Shown here in pieces: positions 1 through 12,121 of a DNA stretch of 64,000 bases. The notes beneath the pieces are model-generated. The model saw nothing but the letters and a program-made list of their open reading frames with translations. It searched no databases and was not told where the DNA came from. Within the stretch, counting starts at the first letter, position 1; each line of letters begins with the position of its first letter. The DNA lies in contig NZ_JAHEPS010000004.1 of the NCBI RefSeq assembly GCF_018596335.1, positions 310,001-374,000 on the forward strand, written 5' to 3'. Made by a program: the position numbers and the translations under genes. The DNA comes from Shewanella jiangmenensis. Its GTDB lineage: Bacteria > Pseudomonadota > Gammaproteobacteria > Enterobacterales > Shewanellaceae.

Positions 1-1217
1 ACGACGAGGAGCCGCTGGCCGATACCCTGGCGCGCTTTCGCGCCAGACAGCAAAAACCCGTTCATATTCTGATTGATGATGCGCACCACATGCCCACAGT
101 GTTGTGGGCTGAGTGTCTGTTGCTGTCACGCCAGCGTATCGGCGGCAGGCCAATAGCCATCACGTTAACCTCAACGCCTCAGCATGCACGCGAACTGTAT
201 CAGCAGCTCAATGCCACGCAGCGTGAGCTGATGCTGCCGATTGAGATTGAGCCGCTGGTGCAGTCTGAGCGCGAAGCTTTGTATTACACCCTGATGAGCC
301 GCACCGAGGATGTGCCTTACGTCCCCCGCGACATAGTCAAATCCCAGCTTGAAAGTCAGCATGGGCTGCCGGGTGAAGTCATAGCCCTGCTTGAAAAGGC
401 GCTGAAACCGGATACCGCCGACGCCCAGTCAGGCAAGCCGCTGTGGCAGTTTGGGGTGGCCGCTGCCATCACTTTGGTGGTCACGGCTGCGCTTTGGTAT
501 TTACTGCAAACCCATCCAAGCGATGAGATTGATGATAAGTCGCCGGTGTTTGCCGCAACCGATAAGCTTGCGCCGTTCGCCAAGTGGCGGCTTGAGCCTT
601 ATTTTGCCGGCCGTCAGGCCGCGCTTAAGGCGTTGGAGGCCGAGCTTGCCGAGGCAAAGCATAATGAACTCGTGCAGGAAATGGCCGATGTGGCGGCGCT
701 TGCCGAAGCCAGGGTGCTGGCCGGCGTTGAAACCGCCGATACCCTGGCCGCCAACGCGGGTTCAGCCAAGGTTCAATCTGCCGCTGACAAGGCATCGAAA
801 AAGGCAGACACAAAAGCCGCTCCAGCTAAAACTGCGGCTAAAACCGCAGCTAAGCCAGATGCAGAGGTTGCGATTTCTTCTGCTCTGGTATCCGCGCCGG
901 TCTGGAGTGAAAGAGATGTGCTCGCCGAAGGGTTGCCCGCCAGCGGTTACACTCTGCAACTTGCCACTGTCGGCAAGCGTGAGTCCGCCGATGCGGTGCT
1001 GAAGCACTATGCCAGCGAAAGTGGGCTTAAGCTTGCCGGTTACAAGGATAAGCTGGTGATTTTCGCCGGCAATTATGCCAGTCAGGCAGAGGCCAATGCG
1101 GCGGCGGAAGCCATGTCGCAACGTTACGGCGTGGCCAAGCCCTGGGTGCGCGCCTGGAAGGATCTCGGTCGCTACAAGGCCATCGCCGATGTATCCGGCG
1201 GTGAAATTTCAAATTAA
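1..1217 (+). CDS. damX: DamX, SPOR-domain cell division protein (5' end outside window)
   Basis: Bitopic inner-membrane protein that binds septal peptidoglycan through a C-terminal SPOR domain. The reading frame is open from base 3, so the start lies upstream of the window. A Walker B-like motif (HILIDDAHH, bases about 63-90) marks the end of a cytoplasmic AAA-like domain. One transmembrane helix follows (VAAAITLVVTAALWYLL, near bases 455-510), then an Ala/Lys-rich periplasmic linker. A SPOR domain starting GYTLQLATVGKRESAD covers roughly bases 940-1190. It sits directly upstream of dam, the standard damX-dam-rpe-gph-trpS order. Domain order and context make the assignment firm; only the N-terminus is missing. 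Confidence 0.88.
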   Translation, partial: DEEPLADTLARFRARQQKPVHILIDDAHHMPTVLWAECLLLSRQRIGGRPIAITLTSTPQHARELYQQLNATQRELMLPIEIEPLVQSEREALYYTLMSRTEDVPYVPRDIVKSQLESQHGLPGEVIALLEKALKPDTADAQSGKPLWQFGVAAAITLVVTAALWYLLQTHPSDEIDDKSPVFAATDKLAPFAKWRLEPYFAGRQAALKALEAELAEAKHNELVQEMADVAALAEARVLAGVETADTLAANAGSAKVQSAADKASKKADTKAAPAKTAAKTAAKPDAEVAISSALVSAPVWSERDVLAEGLPASGYTLQLATVGKRESADAVLKHYASESGLKLAGYKDKLVIFAGNYASQAEANAAAEAMSQRYGVAKPWVRAWKDLGRYKAIADVSGGEISN

Positions 1218-1270
1218 ACGAAGTACAATCAGGGGCTTCATATTTCTTTCTGCCGGCGACCTTCCCAACC

Positions 1271-2113
1271 ATGACGATTAAACAAAGGGCCTTTCTCAAA
1301 TGGGCCGGTGGCAAATTCAAACTGATGGAAGACATTCGTCAGCATTTGCCCAAGGGAAAGCGTCTGGTTGAACCCTTTGTCGGCGCCGGTTCGGTGTTTT
1401 TGAACACTGACTATCAGTCTTATCTTCTTTGCGATATTAATCAGGATCTTATTAGCCTTTATCAGATAGTGAAGCAGCAGCCTGATGCCTACATTCAGGC
1501 GGCAAGAGCGCTGTTTTGCGATGAAATGAATGCCAAAGATGCCTATTACGACATCCGCAAACGCTTTAACAAGAGTCGCGATCCCTTCAGCCGCTCTGTG
1601 TATTTCTTGTACCTCAATCGCCATGGTTTCAACGGCCTGTGCCGCTATAACCGTAAGGGTGAATTTAACGTTCCCTTCGGCTCGTACAAAAAGCCCTACT
1701 TCCCCGAGCAGGAAATCCGCGCCTTTGCCAAAAAGGCCGCCAAGGCAGAGTTTATCTGCGTGAGTTACGAGCAGGCCTTTGCCATGGCAACATCCGGCGA
1801 TGTGATTTACTGCGATCCGCCCTATGCGCCGCTGTCGACCACCGCGAGCTTCACGACCTATGTAGGGGCGGGATTTACCCTCGACGACCAGGCGCTGCTC
1901 GCCCGTCACTCGCGCCATACCGCCATTGAGCGCGGCATACCCGTGCTTATCAGCAACCATGATATTCCACTGACCCGCGAGCTGTACCATGGTGCCCGGC
2001 TGGAAACCGTTAAGGTGCAGCGCAACATCAGCCAAAAAGGCAGTTCACGTAATAAGGTGGACGAATTGATGGCGCTGTACGACGAGACCTATCACATCGA
2101 GTCGCTCGACTAG
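1271..2113 (+). CDS. dam: DNA adenine methylase Dam (GATC)
   Basis: Transfers a methyl group from S-adenosylmethionine to the adenine of GATC, serving mismatch-repair strand choice and replication timing. The 280 residues match the family length. The N-terminal SAM-binding motif FLKWAGGK is at residues 8-15, PFVGAGSVF follows near residue 36, and the catalytic motif DPPY is near residue 181, in the alpha-class order of D12 methyltransferases. The start is the ATG at 1271, 53 bases after damX. Its place between damX and rpe supports the housekeeping Dam rather than a phage or restriction enzyme. Confidence 0.95.
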   Translation: MTIKQRAFLKWAGGKFKLMEDIRQHLPKGKRLVEPFVGAGSVFLNTDYQSYLLCDINQDLISLYQIVKQQPDAYIQAARALFCDEMNAKDAYYDIRKRFNKSRDPFSRSVYFLYLNRHGFNGLCRYNRKGEFNVPFGSYKKPYFPEQEIRAFAKKAAKAEFICVSYEQAFAMATSGDVIYCDPPYAPLSTTASFTTYVGAGFTLDDQALLARHSRHTAIERGIPVLISNHDIPLTRELYHGARLETVKVQRNISQKGSSRNKVDELMALYDETYHIESLD

Positions 2114-2193
2114 CGGATAACGGGCTGGGGCCGCTGTTGATATGTGCACTGAGGCCACTGTTTAAACTGAACTGTTACACAGTGCGATTTGGT

Positions 2194-2391
2194 TTACCCA
2201 CCCTGGGATGACAGCACCAGATTAACCAGAAAAATCAGTCCGGCGACGAGACATGCTGCGAGTATCAGCCCCATCACAATAAAAGGGATTGGAGAGCTGT
2301 CGCTGAAGTCTTCACGGCGGCGTGCGTCGCTCTGCACCCCGAAAAATGCGGCTATGGTACTTGAAAATACCCGCAGCAGACGTTTAAACAC
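2194..2391 (-). CDS. DUF2970 family small membrane protein
   Basis: A 65-residue protein with an N-terminal amphipathic stretch (MFKRLLRVFSSTIAAFFGVQ), a charged middle (SDARRREDF) and one C-terminal transmembrane helix (IPFIVMGLILAACLVAGLIF). This layout and the conserved start match the DUF2970 family of gammaproteobacteria. No function is established. It points against dam and lies 11 bases downstream of another small membrane-anchored protein on the same strand, so the two may be co-transcribed. Confidence 0.75.
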   Translation of the reverse strand: MFKRLLRVFSSTIAAFFGVQSDARRREDFSDSSPIPFIVMGLILAACLVAGLIFLVNLVLSSQGG

Positions 2392-2402
2392 CTTGCTTGC
2401 AA

Positions 2403-2750
2403 TTAATGCTGGGTAGCGGATGGGCGCTCGGTTGGCTTGTTGTCGTGGCCATGCAGCAACTCAAGCAAATCGAGGAAGTGGAACTGGGTGGTGCGGCTGC
2501 TGCCGCTGAGCCAGGATTTCCAGCTCAGATCCTGAGTCTGGTTCGCGCAGCGGTTGCTGGGATGGCTGGCTGGCAGGCTGGGGTTGTAGCTGTTTGATGC
2601 GCTGCAGACGCAGGCCGAAGTCTCATTACTTTTGGCGCTGGATTGATACACCACACCGGCAACAATCACCGAGCCTGCGACCGACAACGCCATAACGGCC
2701 TTGAGGTTGGCAAAGCGGCGTGACGCTTTTGGTTGGTTGATGGTACCCAT
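2403..2750 (-). CDS. Hypothetical protein with N-terminal membrane anchor
   Basis: Unrecognised protein of 115 residues. A basic N-terminus is followed by one hydrophobic helix (AVMALSVAGSVIVAGVVY, about residues 18-35), then a Ser/Asn-rich region with several cysteines (ETSACVCSAS) that should lie in the periplasm. The start at 2750 is preferred over the ATG two codons upstream (2756) because AAAGGA lies 7 bases before it but only a base or two before the other. It is followed by the DUF2970 gene on the same strand. No function is assigned. Confidence 0.6.
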   Translation of the reverse strand: MGTINQPKASRRFANLKAVMALSVAGSVIVAGVVYQSSAKSNETSACVCSASNSYNPSLPASHPSNRCANQTQDLSWKSWLSGSSRTTQFHFLDLLELLHGHDNKPTERPSATQH

Positions 2751-2974
2751 CGTCATTTCCTTTGAGCTAAAGAGATTTCAGCCGAAGCAGCTGGGTTGGG
2801 ATTATAACAAAAGCGTGTGCTTTTTGAACAATTTTCTTTCATCTGTCACCGCGATGGCAGTGAAACATGCCTGCTACGTGTGGCAAAGGCCATAAAAACG
2901 ACAGAAACTGCAGAAAAAACCGGTCACTTCGGGTAGAATATCCGCCCTCCCGATCCTGTCTGAGACTGTGAATT

Positions 2975-3649
2975 ATGCGTCCTTTCCTGATTGCTCCTTC
3001 AATTTTGTCCGCCGATTTCGCCCGTTTGGGTGATGATGTAAAAGCCGTGCTCGATGCAGGTGCCGATGTGGTGCACTTTGACGTGATGGATAACCATTAC
3101 GTGCCCAATCTGACCATTGGCCCTATGGTGTGCAAAGCGCTGCGTGACTATGGCATCACCGCCGATATCGACGTGCACCTGATGGTGAAACCGGTTGACC
3201 GCATAGTGCCAGACTTTGCCAAGGCCGGTGCCTCCATTATTACCTTCCATCCGGAAGCCTCTGAGCATGTCGACCGCACACTGCAGCTTATCCGCGACCA
3301 TGGCTGTAAGGCCGGTCTGGTGTTTAACCCCGCCACGCCGCTGCATTATCTCGATTATGTGATGGACAAGCTGGACGTGATTTTGCTGATGTCGGTCAAC
3401 CCGGGCTTTGGCGGCCAATCCTTTATTCCGGCGACGCTGGATAAGCTCAAGCAGGTGCGTGCGCGCATCGATGCCAGCGGCTTTGATATTCGCCTCGAAG
3501 TGGATGGCGGCGTGAAAGAAGACAATATCGCCGAAATCGCCGCCGCAGGTGCCGACATGTTTGTGGCCGGCAGCGCTATCTTCGGCAAGCCGGATTACAA
3601 GGCCGTGGTTGACCGTATGCGCGCCGAGCTCGCCAAGGTATCTGCGTAA
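2975..3649 (+). CDS. rpe: Ribulose-phosphate 3-epimerase
   Basis: Interconverts D-ribulose 5-phosphate and D-xylulose 5-phosphate in the pentose phosphate pathway. The 224-residue TIM barrel shows the family landmarks: [12 protein letters not shown] at the start, [37 protein letters not shown] for phosphate binding, and LEVDGGV near the C-terminus. The metal-binding His/Asp pair of the first two motifs is intact. Its stop codon overlaps the gph ATG by one base, so rpe and gph are translationally coupled. Confidence 0.97.
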   Translation: MRPFLIAPSILSADFARLGDDVKAVLDAGADVVHFDVMDNHYVPNLTIGPMVCKALRDYGITADIDVHLMVKPVDRIVPDFAKAGASIITFHPEASEHVDRTLQLIRDHGCKAGLVFNPATPLHYLDYVMDKLDVILLMSVNPGFGGQSFIPATLDKLKQVRARIDASGFDIRLEVDGGVKEDNIAEIAAAGADMFVAGSAIFGKPDYKAVVDRMRAELAKVSA

Positions 3650-4332
3650 TGTTGTTAGCAGAACGTATCAGTGCTATCGCCTTTGATTTGGATGGCACTT
3701 TGGTTGACAGCGTGCCGGATCTGGCCGCTGCCGCCAATGAAACCCTGAAAGAGTTGGGTTTGCCCCAGTGCAGCGAAGAGCTGGTGCGGACCTGGGTTGG
3801 CAACGGCGCGCGGGTGTTGATGGCGCGGGCGCTGACCCATGCCCTTGGCCGCGATGTGACGGGCTCGCAGCTTGATGATGCCATGCCGCTGTTTATGCGT
3901 AACTACGAGCGTTACCTTGAGCACTACAGCCGCCTGTACGACGGCGTGCGTGAAACCCTCAATGAACTCTCTGCCATGGGCTATCGGCTGGCGGTGGTAA
4001 CCAACAAACCACACCGCTTTACCGAGCCGCTGCTGCAGGCGTTCGGCATAGATCAGCATTTTGAGCTGGTGCTTGGCGGCGATTCGCTGGCGCGGATGAA
4101 GCCCGATCCGCTGCCGCTGCAGCACATTCTCGAGCAATGGTCGCTCAAACCTTCTGAACTTCTGATGGTAGGCGACAGCCGCAACGATATTCTCGCCGCC
4201 AAAGCCGCTGGAATTACCTCCTTTGGCTTGACCTACGGCTACAACTACGGTGAAGATATTGGGCTTTGCGGCCCAGACGCCGTATGTCACACCTTTGCAG
4301 AGATCCTGACCCGCCTGAATGCGGCAGAATGA
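3649..4332 (+). CDS. gph: Phosphoglycolate phosphatase
   Basis: HAD-superfamily phosphatase that removes 2-phosphoglycolate formed during repair of oxidised DNA ends. HAD motif 1 is DLDGTLVDS at residues 13-21 with both aspartates. Motif 2 is VVTNKP, and the C-terminal motif [14 protein letters not shown] supplies the metal-binding acids. The 227-residue length fits. It overlaps rpe by one base and ends 20 bases before trpS, the classic gammaproteobacterial cluster. HAD proteins can be hard to separate by motif alone, but the context is strong. Confidence 0.93.
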   Translation: MLLAERISAIAFDLDGTLVDSVPDLAAAANETLKELGLPQCSEELVRTWVGNGARVLMARALTHALGRDVTGSQLDDAMPLFMRNYERYLEHYSRLYDGVRETLNELSAMGYRLAVVTNKPHRFTEPLLQAFGIDQHFELVLGGDSLARMKPDPLPLQHILEQWSLKPSELLMVGDSRNDILAAKAAGITSFGLTYGYNYGEDIGLCGPDAVCHTFAEILTRLNAAE

Positions 4333-4352
4333 AACACGGAGTAAGCACACAA

Positions 4353-5351
4353 ATGACCAAACCCATTGTACTCAGCGGCGCGCAGCCATCCGGCGAGTTG
4401 ACCATAGGCAACTATATGGGCGCACTTCGTCAGTGGGTCGCAATGCAGGACAGTCACGACTGTCTGTACTGTGTGGTGGATTTGCATGCCATTACCGTGC
4501 GTCAGGATCCCAAGGCGCTGCGTGAAGCCTGTCTCGATACCCTGGCGCTGTATCTGGCCTGTGGCGTTGACCCGAAAAAGAGCACTGTATTTATTCAGTC
4601 GCAGGTGCCGCAGCACACTCAGCTTGGCTGGGCGCTGAACTGCTACACCCAGATGGGTGAGCTGTCGCGCATGACTCAGTTCAAGGACAAGTCACAAAAG
4701 CACGCCAACAACATCAACGTGGGCCTGTTTGGTTACCCAGTGCTGATGGCGGCCGACATTCTGCTGTACCAGGCCAACCAAATCCCGGTTGGTCAGGATC
4801 AAAAGCAGCACCTGGAGCTGACCCGCGATATCGCTATCCGCTTCAACAATGCCTACGGCGACACCTTCACCGTGCCTGAGCCCTTCATCCCGCCGGTGGG
4901 CGCCAAGGTGATGTCGCTGCAGGACCCGACCAAGAAGATGTCCAAGTCTGACGACAACCGCAACAACGTCATCGGCCTGCTTGAAGATCCCAAAGCCGTG
5001 CTGAAAAAGCTGAAGAAGGCGGTAACCGACAGCGACGAGCCGCCGGTGGTGCGCTTTGATGTGGACAACAAGCCCGGCGTATCCAACCTGCTGAGCCTGA
5101 TGTCCGGTGTCAGCGGCCAGAGCATTGCGTCGCTGGAAGCCGAGTTTGAAGGCAAGATGTACGGTCACCTCAAGGTTGCCTGCGGCGAAGCCGTGGTCGC
5201 CATGCTGGAGCCGCTGCAGGCACGTTTCCGCGAGTTGCGTGAAGACCGCGCGTTGCTCGACGCCGTGATGAAAGACGGCGCCGAGAAGGCCCAGGCCCGC
5301 GCCGAAGTGACCCTGAAGCAGGTGTACGAGAAAATCGGCCTGTTGGTGTAA
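4353..5351 (+). CDS. trpS: Tryptophanyl-tRNA synthetase
   Basis: Class I aminoacyl-tRNA synthetase charging tRNA-Trp. The N-terminus has [14 protein letters not shown], the HIGH-equivalent region, and KKMSKSDDN near residue 195 is the KMSKS loop. The start at 4353 is chosen because GGAG lies 11 bases upstream and the product (332 residues) then begins [14 protein letters not shown] like its relatives; an in-frame ATG at 4329 would only add residues without homologs. It is the last gene of the damX-to-trpS cluster and is followed by a strong terminator. Confidence 0.96.
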   Translation: MTKPIVLSGAQPSGELTIGNYMGALRQWVAMQDSHDCLYCVVDLHAITVRQDPKALREACLDTLALYLACGVDPKKSTVFIQSQVPQHTQLGWALNCYTQMGELSRMTQFKDKSQKHANNINVGLFGYPVLMAADILLYQANQIPVGQDQKQHLELTRDIAIRFNNAYGDTFTVPEPFIPPVGAKVMSLQDPTKKMSKSDDNRNNVIGLLEDPKAVLKKLKKAVTDSDEPPVVRFDVDNKPGVSNLLSLMSGVSGQSIASLEAEFEGKMYGHLKVACGEAVVAMLEPLQARFRELREDRALLDAVMKDGAEKAQARAEVTLKQVYEKIGLLV

Positions 5352-5364
5352 CCGCTGCCGCAGA

Positions 5365-5396
5365 TAAAAAATCAGCCCAAGTGGCTGATTTTTTTA
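5365..5396 (+). terminator. Rho-independent terminator after trpS
   Basis: The sequence AAAAAATCAGCC-CAAGT-GGCTGATTTTTTT forms a stem extended by A:T pairs and ends in a T-run, 13 bases beyond the trpS stop. Because the flanks are A-rich on one side and T-rich on the other, it can also stop transcription from the LysR gene that converges on it. Confidence 0.85.
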
Positions 5397-5426
5397 TGTC
5401 AGTTCGCTGACGAAAGCGGCCTGGCT

Positions 5427-6317
5427 TCAGCCGTTTGCCTGCTCGGCAATCCAGTGGGCAAAGGCGGCCACGGCGGGTTCTTTCAAGCGCCGCTCGCGGC
5501 AACTGAAATGAAAGCCAAAGCCGGTTTCCAGCGCAGGCCAGGGCAGGGCAACCAGCTTGCCGGCGCTGATATCCCCTTCGACGATAAAATCTGATGCCAG
5601 CGCCACCCCTTGCCCGGCTATCGCCGCTTCAATTGCCAGCAGCACATGGCTGTAGCTCTCATGCAGCGCGGCAATCTGCCTGTTATTGACCTCGGCCCAG
5701 CGCTGCCAGTCCAGACCTATGTCGATGTCATCCACCGACAGCAGCGGCAGGCTGTCGAGCCGGACAGGCAAGGTAAGGTCGGCGCCGAGGCTGTGGCGCA
5801 GGGCATCGGCGAGGGACGGGCTGCACACCGCAATCAGGCGCTCCGGGCGCAGCAGGGTGTGAAAAAAACCGCGCTTGCGCTCGGAGCCGCAAATAAACAT
5901 GTCGGCCACCTGATCTGAAAGCTCAGGATCGCCGCTGACCATCTCCAGATGAATTTTTACCCCGCCATGACGGCGGCGAAAGTCGCCGAGGCGCGGTATC
6001 AGCCACTTCACCGCAAACGAGCTGTACACCGCGAGCCTGAGTTCGCTGCTCTCGCTTTGGCTGAGTTGGCGATACAGGCTGTCGAGTCCGTCGAGGGCCG
6101 ACTGCACCGCCAGAAACAGTTGCTCGCCGCGCTCGGTCAGTTGCAGCTCTTTACCGAGGCGTTCAAACAGCGGCTGGCCCAGATGCTGCTCCAGCGCCCG
6201 CACCTGATGGGATACGGCGCTTTGGGTCAGGCACAGCTCATCGGCGGCGCGGGAAAAGTGTAAATGGCGCGCGGCGGCCTCAAATACCTGCAGCGATCTC
6301 AGGGGCGGAAGTTTTCT
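5427..6317 (-). CDS. LysR-family transcriptional regulator (GcvA-like)
   Basis: DNA-binding regulator with an N-terminal winged helix-turn-helix (FSRAADELCLTQSAVSHQVR, about residues 20-40) and a C-terminal periplasmic-binding-like effector domain. The opening LPPLRSLQVFEAAARHLHF is the GcvA-subgroup signature, and that alignment favours the start at 6317; an in-frame start at 6347 would add ten residues, and neither has a clear ribosome site. It is divergent from an EamA transporter gene, so by analogy it may regulate it. The ligand is unknown. Confidence 0.85.
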   Translation of the reverse strand, partial: RKLPPLRSLQVFEAAARHLHFSRAADELCLTQSAVSHQVRALEQHLGQPLFERLGKELQLTERGEQLFLAVQSALDGLDSLYRQLSQSESSELRLAVYSSFAVKWLIPRLGDFRRRHGGVKIHLEMVSGDPELSDQVADMFICGSERKRGFFHTLLRPERLIAVCSPSLADALRHSLGADLTLPVRLDSLPLLSVDDIDIGLDWQRWAEVNNRQIAALHESYSHVLLAIEAAIAGQGVALASDFIVEGDISAGKLVALPWPALETGFGFHFSCRERRLKEPAVAAFAHWIAEQANG

Positions 6318-6439
6318 CATCGTGGGAAGCTTAAGGGGTTTATGCATGAATCTAATTCATGATTGATAAAAAAACATCATTTTTAATACCAGTTTGTGGG
6401 CGATATCATCCTCGCCGGTTCATGAGTTAAGGAAGTTTT

Positions 6440-7313
6440 GTGCAGCGCGCTACCCTGATAGGTCTGGCTTTATTGTTGGTTGGCAATGTGTTCAGTGCCC
6501 TCTATGACGTGTCGGTCAAGTGGTTGCCGGACGATGCCAACGCCGGCAGCTTTTTGCTGCTGCGCCAAATTACTTCCTGCCTGATGCTGCTGCCCCTGTG
6601 GTGGCTGGCCGGCCGCCCGGCAACCAACCATCTTCCGCTCCACCTTTGGCGCGCCGGCATAGGTGTTGTTGGCGCGCTTTTTTTAATCATGGGTTTGATG
6701 GCATTGCCGCTGGCGACCGTGAGCTCGCTGTTTTACTCGGCGCCACTGATGATCATGTTGCTGGGGTGGTGGCTTTTGGGAGAGCGGGTAACGGCGGGTC
6801 AGTGGCTTTGCGCCCTGCTTGGCTTTGGCGGCATTTTGCTTATTCTGGCACCGAGTGAAATCGGCTGGGCCGGTATACTGGTGCTCGGGGCGGCGCTGAC
6901 CTTTTCGCTGTGTCAGCTGGCGCTGCGTAAACTGCCGGTGACCGAGAGTCCGGCGCTCACCTTGCTGCTGTATAACCTGCTGGGGTTACCGATAGCGCTG
7001 ATTTTTGCTGCCTTCAACAGCTTCGCCGGATTCAGCTGGCAGCTGTTGTGGGTGGCGCTGGCGAGCAACGCATTTTTGATGGCATATCACTGGTTTTGTG
7101 TGCTGGCATATCGCCGGGCGCAGGCGTCCGACATTGCCATTGGCGAGTACAGTGGGCTTTTGTTTATCGTGGCGCTGGGCTGGTGGTGGTTTGATGAATG
7201 GCCGGGGCCTATGGTATGGTGGGGTGCGGCGCTGGTGGTATTGCCGTCACTGCTGTTGCCGCTGTTTGCCCGGCTGATGCGGGCAGACAGCGACATCAAA
7301 GCGCAGTCTGGCT

Positions 7314-7324
<11 letters not shown>
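6440..7324 (+). CDS. EamA/DMT-family transporter
   Basis: Integral membrane protein of 294 residues with about ten hydrophobic helices in two similar halves, the layout of the drug/metabolite transporter superfamily. The start codon is GTG at 6440, with AAGGAAG a few bases upstream. The first helix is followed by YDVSVKWLPDDANAG, and a second EamA half begins near WAGILVLGAALTFSLCQLALR. Substrate cannot be read from sequence. It is divergent from a LysR gene, and its 3' end overlaps the convergent dolP gene by 11 bases. Confidence 0.85.
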
Positions 7325-8479
<1,155 letters not shown>

Positions 8480-8578
8480 TTACAAAATAAACTGGCGCTA
8501 TCATGCCATAAAGCGGCGCCGGAGTAGAGGGTAAGGGGGTAAATTGTTGTTAATTCCGGCGCGAAGCTGAGTAAAACC

Positions 8579-8905
8579 TCAAAACGCGTCCTTGATCCAT
8601 TGCAGTTGGGTGCCGGAAATGGCCACCACGTCAAAGCGGCAGGGGGCATCGATGTGCTGGCGTTGCAGATAGTGACTGGCGGCGCGGCGCAGCCGTTGCT
8701 GCTGGGCAAAAGAAAGGGCTTCGACGGCATCGCCAAAGCCCTTGGGAGTGCGGTATTTGACTTCGACAAACACCCAGGTGCGTCCGTCGCGCATCACTAA
8801 GTCCAGCTCACCGAAGGGATAGCGCACATTGCGTGCTTCAAGCTTAAGCCCCTGATTGCACAAGTAGCTTAAGGCGTTGTCTTCGGCAAGCTGACCTGTA
8901 TTCAC
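8579..8905 (-). CDS. yraN: YraN (UPF0102) nuclease-fold protein
   Basis: A 108-residue member of UPF0102, a small family with a restriction-endonuclease-like fold and no settled role. Visible motifs are [14 protein letters not shown] at the N-terminus, then [10 protein letters not shown] and FVEVKYR, which supply the Glu-Asp-Glu-Lys set typical of the fold. The start chosen is GTG at 8905, whose GTGA overlaps the lpoA stop and which begins exactly where family alignments begin; an ATG at 8941 would add 12 unmatched residues. Second gene of the lpoA operon. Confidence 0.88.
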   Translation of the reverse strand: MNTGQLAEDNALSYLCNQGLKLEARNVRYPFGELDLVMRDGRTWVFVEVKYRTPKGFGDAVEALSFAQQQRLRRAASHYLQRQHIDAPCRFDVVAISGTQLQWIKDAF

Positions 8906-10731
8906 AGTGGTCTCAGCACGCCCCGCTCGATTTTGCCCCACGACAGCTGGCGTTTAATCACGCCGTTTGGCGCCACCGACAGCACGCCGCCGCGGCCTTC
9001 AAACTGATAGCCGGGGAAAGAGCGCATCTGGGCGAGTTTGCCAACCAAATCCAGCGCGTCCCAACCCATGATAAACAGTCGTTTCTGACCGTTGTTCCAG
9101 TTGGGATACAGGGCGTTGACTTCACGGGACTCGTCGGACAGCTCCATCAGCCACGGAATGTCACTCACCATCACGTTGTTGAATTCCTGCGGCACCTGAT
9201 GGGTGTTGTCCTGCGGTCTGGCGCGGCTTGAGGTGTACATGGGCACAGGGTCGGCAAACACCGAAAAACTCACGTCGATAAAGGGCTTGAGCAGCTGAAT
9301 TTCTTTTGGACTGGCAATCATATAGATGGCGTCCACATCTTCGCGGGAGCGGTAGTCGGCTTCGATTTTACGACCGGCGACTTCTTTCATGCGGGCGATG
9401 CGGGCCTGACTGTCGATGACCCCAAGCGCGCGCTGCACTGTGAGTTTCATCTCGTTGCCCTGCTCAAAGTAATGCACTTCGGCCTGATCCTGGGTTTGTT
9501 TCATCCAGGTCTGGTTAAAGGCTTCGGCCATGCGCCGGCCCGCCGGATCGGCACTCGCCAGCAGCAGCGGTTTTTCAACGCCATCGCGGTACAGGCGTTC
9601 AGCCGCATCGCTGGCCTCTTCCGAAGGTGACAGCGAGAAGAAGAACTTATCCAGACCGGGTGTGAAGTTGCTGAGCTGATTCAGATACAACTTGGGCACC
9701 ACGGGGCCACCGCTTGGCGGCAGCGCTTCGATGGCTTCGATGGCCGACGGCAGCAGCGGGCCAATCACAAACTCGGCGCCTTCACTGAGCGCCTGTTGAT
9801 AGGCGGCCACCGGATTGGCTGCGCTGTCGTAAAAGTTCACGTTGAGGCTGGCATTGTTGGCAGCGAGGTAGCCTGCGACTATGCCCTGCTTGATGGCGTA
9901 ACCCGCCGAGGCGGTATTGCCAGATAGTGGCAGCAACACCGCGATATTGCGCGCTGTGTATGGCTTGGCGTGCAGTGCCCGGTCAAGGTCGGCAGGCAGT
10001 TTTTGCGCCGCCGGATGATACGGGTTTTGTCGCTGCCAGTCGCCGAGGTAGCGCACCAGTGTTTGCGGGTCTACCGCATAATGTTTGGCGATAAAGGCCA
10101 GTTGCAGCCAGCCCTTGTACATGGGCGAGGCGGCACTGTTCAATTGGGCTTCGAGGGTGTCTTCATTGACAGGCGCAAGCAGTTGCCAGATTTGGTCGCT
10201 CACCTCGGCAGCTTCGGTGGCGCTTAAGTATTTGCCAAGCTCCGACAGTTCGCGCACCTGCTCCAGCGGCTGCTTTTGGGCTTTAAACAGATACGCCCGC
10301 AGCTGGTGGTAAGAAACCCATTGCCAATCAGGCAGTTTCCAGTGAGATGGATAGACCAGGGTTTGCAGCGCCGCGGCATTATCGCCGGATTGTTCGAGGG
10401 TTTTCGCGGTCAGGAAGCGAAATTCTGCCTGAATTTCGGTATCCTGCGCCAGCGTATCCTTGATAGACGCGAGCAATTGCCCCGCGCCCTGAGGATTTCC
10501 TTCGTTCAGCATGGCGTGCGCTGCCAGCAATTGCAGGCGGCTGCGATTCTGCAGATTGTCGGTTTGCTGGGCCTGGGTGAGGTAATGGCTGGAGGAATGC
10601 TCCACCTTCACCAGAGAAACCACGTTCTGAGGCTGGCTGATGTCTGACTTAGGGCTGCTGCCACAACCTGCCAGCAGCGACAGGAACAGGGCAACACCGG
10701 CAAGTTTCAATTGATTGCGGCTTTTCAACAC
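8902..10731 (-). CDS. lpoA: LpoA, outer-membrane lipoprotein activator of PBP1A
   Basis: Outer-membrane lipoprotein that reaches through the periplasm to stimulate the peptidoglycan synthase PBP1A. The lipoprotein signal ends in the lipobox LLAGC (about residues 19-23). The N-terminal half is helical and TPR-like. The C-terminal half is a periplasmic-binding-protein fold starting near [20 protein letters not shown]. The 609-residue length is normal for the LppC/LpoA family. It is the first gene of lpoA-yraN-diaA-dolP and is divergent from rsmI, as in E. coli. Confidence 0.94.
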   Translation of the reverse strand: MLKSRNQLKLAGVALFLSLLAGCGSSPKSDISQPQNVVSLVKVEHSSSHYLTQAQQTDNLQNRSRLQLLAAHAMLNEGNPQGAGQLLASIKDTLAQDTEIQAEFRFLTAKTLEQSGDNAAALQTLVYPSHWKLPDWQWVSYHQLRAYLFKAQKQPLEQVRELSELGKYLSATEAAEVSDQIWQLLAPVNEDTLEAQLNSAASPMYKGWLQLAFIAKHYAVDPQTLVRYLGDWQRQNPYHPAAQKLPADLDRALHAKPYTARNIAVLLPLSGNTASAGYAIKQGIVAGYLAANNASLNVNFYDSAANPVAAYQQALSEGAEFVIGPLLPSAIEAIEALPPSGGPVVPKLYLNQLSNFTPGLDKFFFSLSPSEEASDAAERLYRDGVEKPLLLASADPAGRRMAEAFNQTWMKQTQDQAEVHYFEQGNEMKLTVQRALGVIDSQARIARMKEVAGRKIEADYRSREDVDAIYMIASPKEIQLLKPFIDVSFSVFADPVPMYTSSRARPQDNTHQVPQEFNNVMVSDIPWLMELSDESREVNALYPNWNNGQKRLFIMGWDALDLVGKLAQMRSFPGYQFEGRGGVLSVAPNGVIKRQLSWGKIERGVLRPL

Positions 10732-10819
10732 TTGGCTTCACTCTGGTAAAATGCTGCGCTAAGTTTAACCTTCTCCGGCCCGGCGTGAAAGTCTTGGCCG
10801 TCATACTCCCGAGGTAATT

Positions 10820-11668
10820 ATGTCACTGCCCCCAGCGCTTTATATCGTCCCGACTCCCATAGGCAACCTGGGAGACATGAGTCCAAGGGCGGTGGAAGTG
10901 CTCAAATCCGTGACCCTGGTGGGCTGTGAGGACACCCGTCACTCGGGAAGATTGTTCAGTCATTTTGGTATTTCCACCAAAACCGTGTCGGTGCACGACC
11001 ACAATGAACGCGCCCGCGCCCAGTGGATCATCGAAAAACTTGCCGAGGGCGAGGCGGTGGCGCTGGTGAGTGATGCCGGTACGCCGCTGATTTCGGACCC
11101 CGGCTACCATCTGGTGTCGTTGGTGCGCGAAGCGGGCTTTAATGTGGTGCCGCTGCCCGGCCCCTGCGCTGCCATTACCGCACTGTCGGCGTCTGGCTTG
11201 CCGTCCGATCGTTTTTCGTTTGAAGGTTTTTTGCCTGCCAAGGAAAAGGGCCGCAGCGACAAGCTTGAGGCGCTGCGCGAAGACCCGCGTACGCTGATTT
11301 TTTATGAGTCGCCCCACCGCATTATTCAAAGCCTTGAATCCATTGTGGCTGTGCTTGGCGCAGACAGACCTATGGTGATGGCGCGGGAGCTCAGCAAAAC
11401 CTTCGAGACCTTCCTGTCGGGCACCGCCGCCGAGGTGCTGGCCAAGGTCTTGGCCGATGACAATCAGCAAAAAGGTGAGATGGTGCTGATGTGTCATGGC
11501 TTCGTGGCACCCGAGCAGGATGACGAAGGCGTTCCGGCCAAGGCGATGGAGACGCTGGCGCTGCTCGCCGCCGAGTTGCCACTGAAAAAGGCGGCAGCGA
11601 TCGCGGCACAAATTTATAACCTGAAGAAAAACGCCCTCTACAAAGCCGGTCTCGACGCCGGGCTCTGA
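10820..11668 (+). CDS. rsmI: 16S rRNA 2'-O-ribose methyltransferase RsmI (C1402)
   Basis: SAM-dependent methyltransferase that modifies C1402 of 16S rRNA in the decoding centre. The protein opens with [18 protein letters not shown], the TP-methylase glycine-rich motif, followed by [24 protein letters not shown] and the [15 protein letters not shown] motif. The 282-residue length fits. ATG at 10820 is preceded by GAGG. Divergent from lpoA. Confidence 0.95.
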   Translation: MSLPPALYIVPTPIGNLGDMSPRAVEVLKSVTLVGCEDTRHSGRLFSHFGISTKTVSVHDHNERARAQWIIEKLAEGEAVALVSDAGTPLISDPGYHLVSLVREAGFNVVPLPGPCAAITALSASGLPSDRFSFEGFLPAKEKGRSDKLEALREDPRTLIFYESPHRIIQSLESIVAVLGADRPMVMARELSKTFETFLSGTAAEVLAKVLADDNQQKGEMVLMCHGFVAPEQDDEGVPAKAMETLALLAAELPLKKAAAIAAQIYNLKKNALYKAGLDAGL

Positions 11669-11723
11669 CTTCAGTAAAGAGCACCGGCAAAAGCAGCGGC
11701 AAAAAAGCAATGGGATAAACTCC

Positions 11724-11752
11724 TTGGTCGGCGCGGCCCCTTGGGCTATAAT
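11724..11752 (+). promoter_or_regulatory. Sigma-70 promoter of rnpB
   Basis: A -35 TTGGTC (11724-11729) and a perfect -10 TATAAT (11747-11752) are separated by 17 bases. Transcription would begin about 7-8 bases downstream, exactly where the 5' strand of the RNase P RNA P1 helix starts. Confidence 0.85.
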
Positions 11753-11759
11753 CCGCGCC

Positions 11760-12113
<354 letters not shown>

Positions 12114-12121
12114 TCATCAAA

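Noticed and set aside
171..1335. Long open frames opposite damX, dam, rpe, trpS and ygiQ
   Set aside because: They mirror strong genes in high-GC sequence and encode no recognisable domains.
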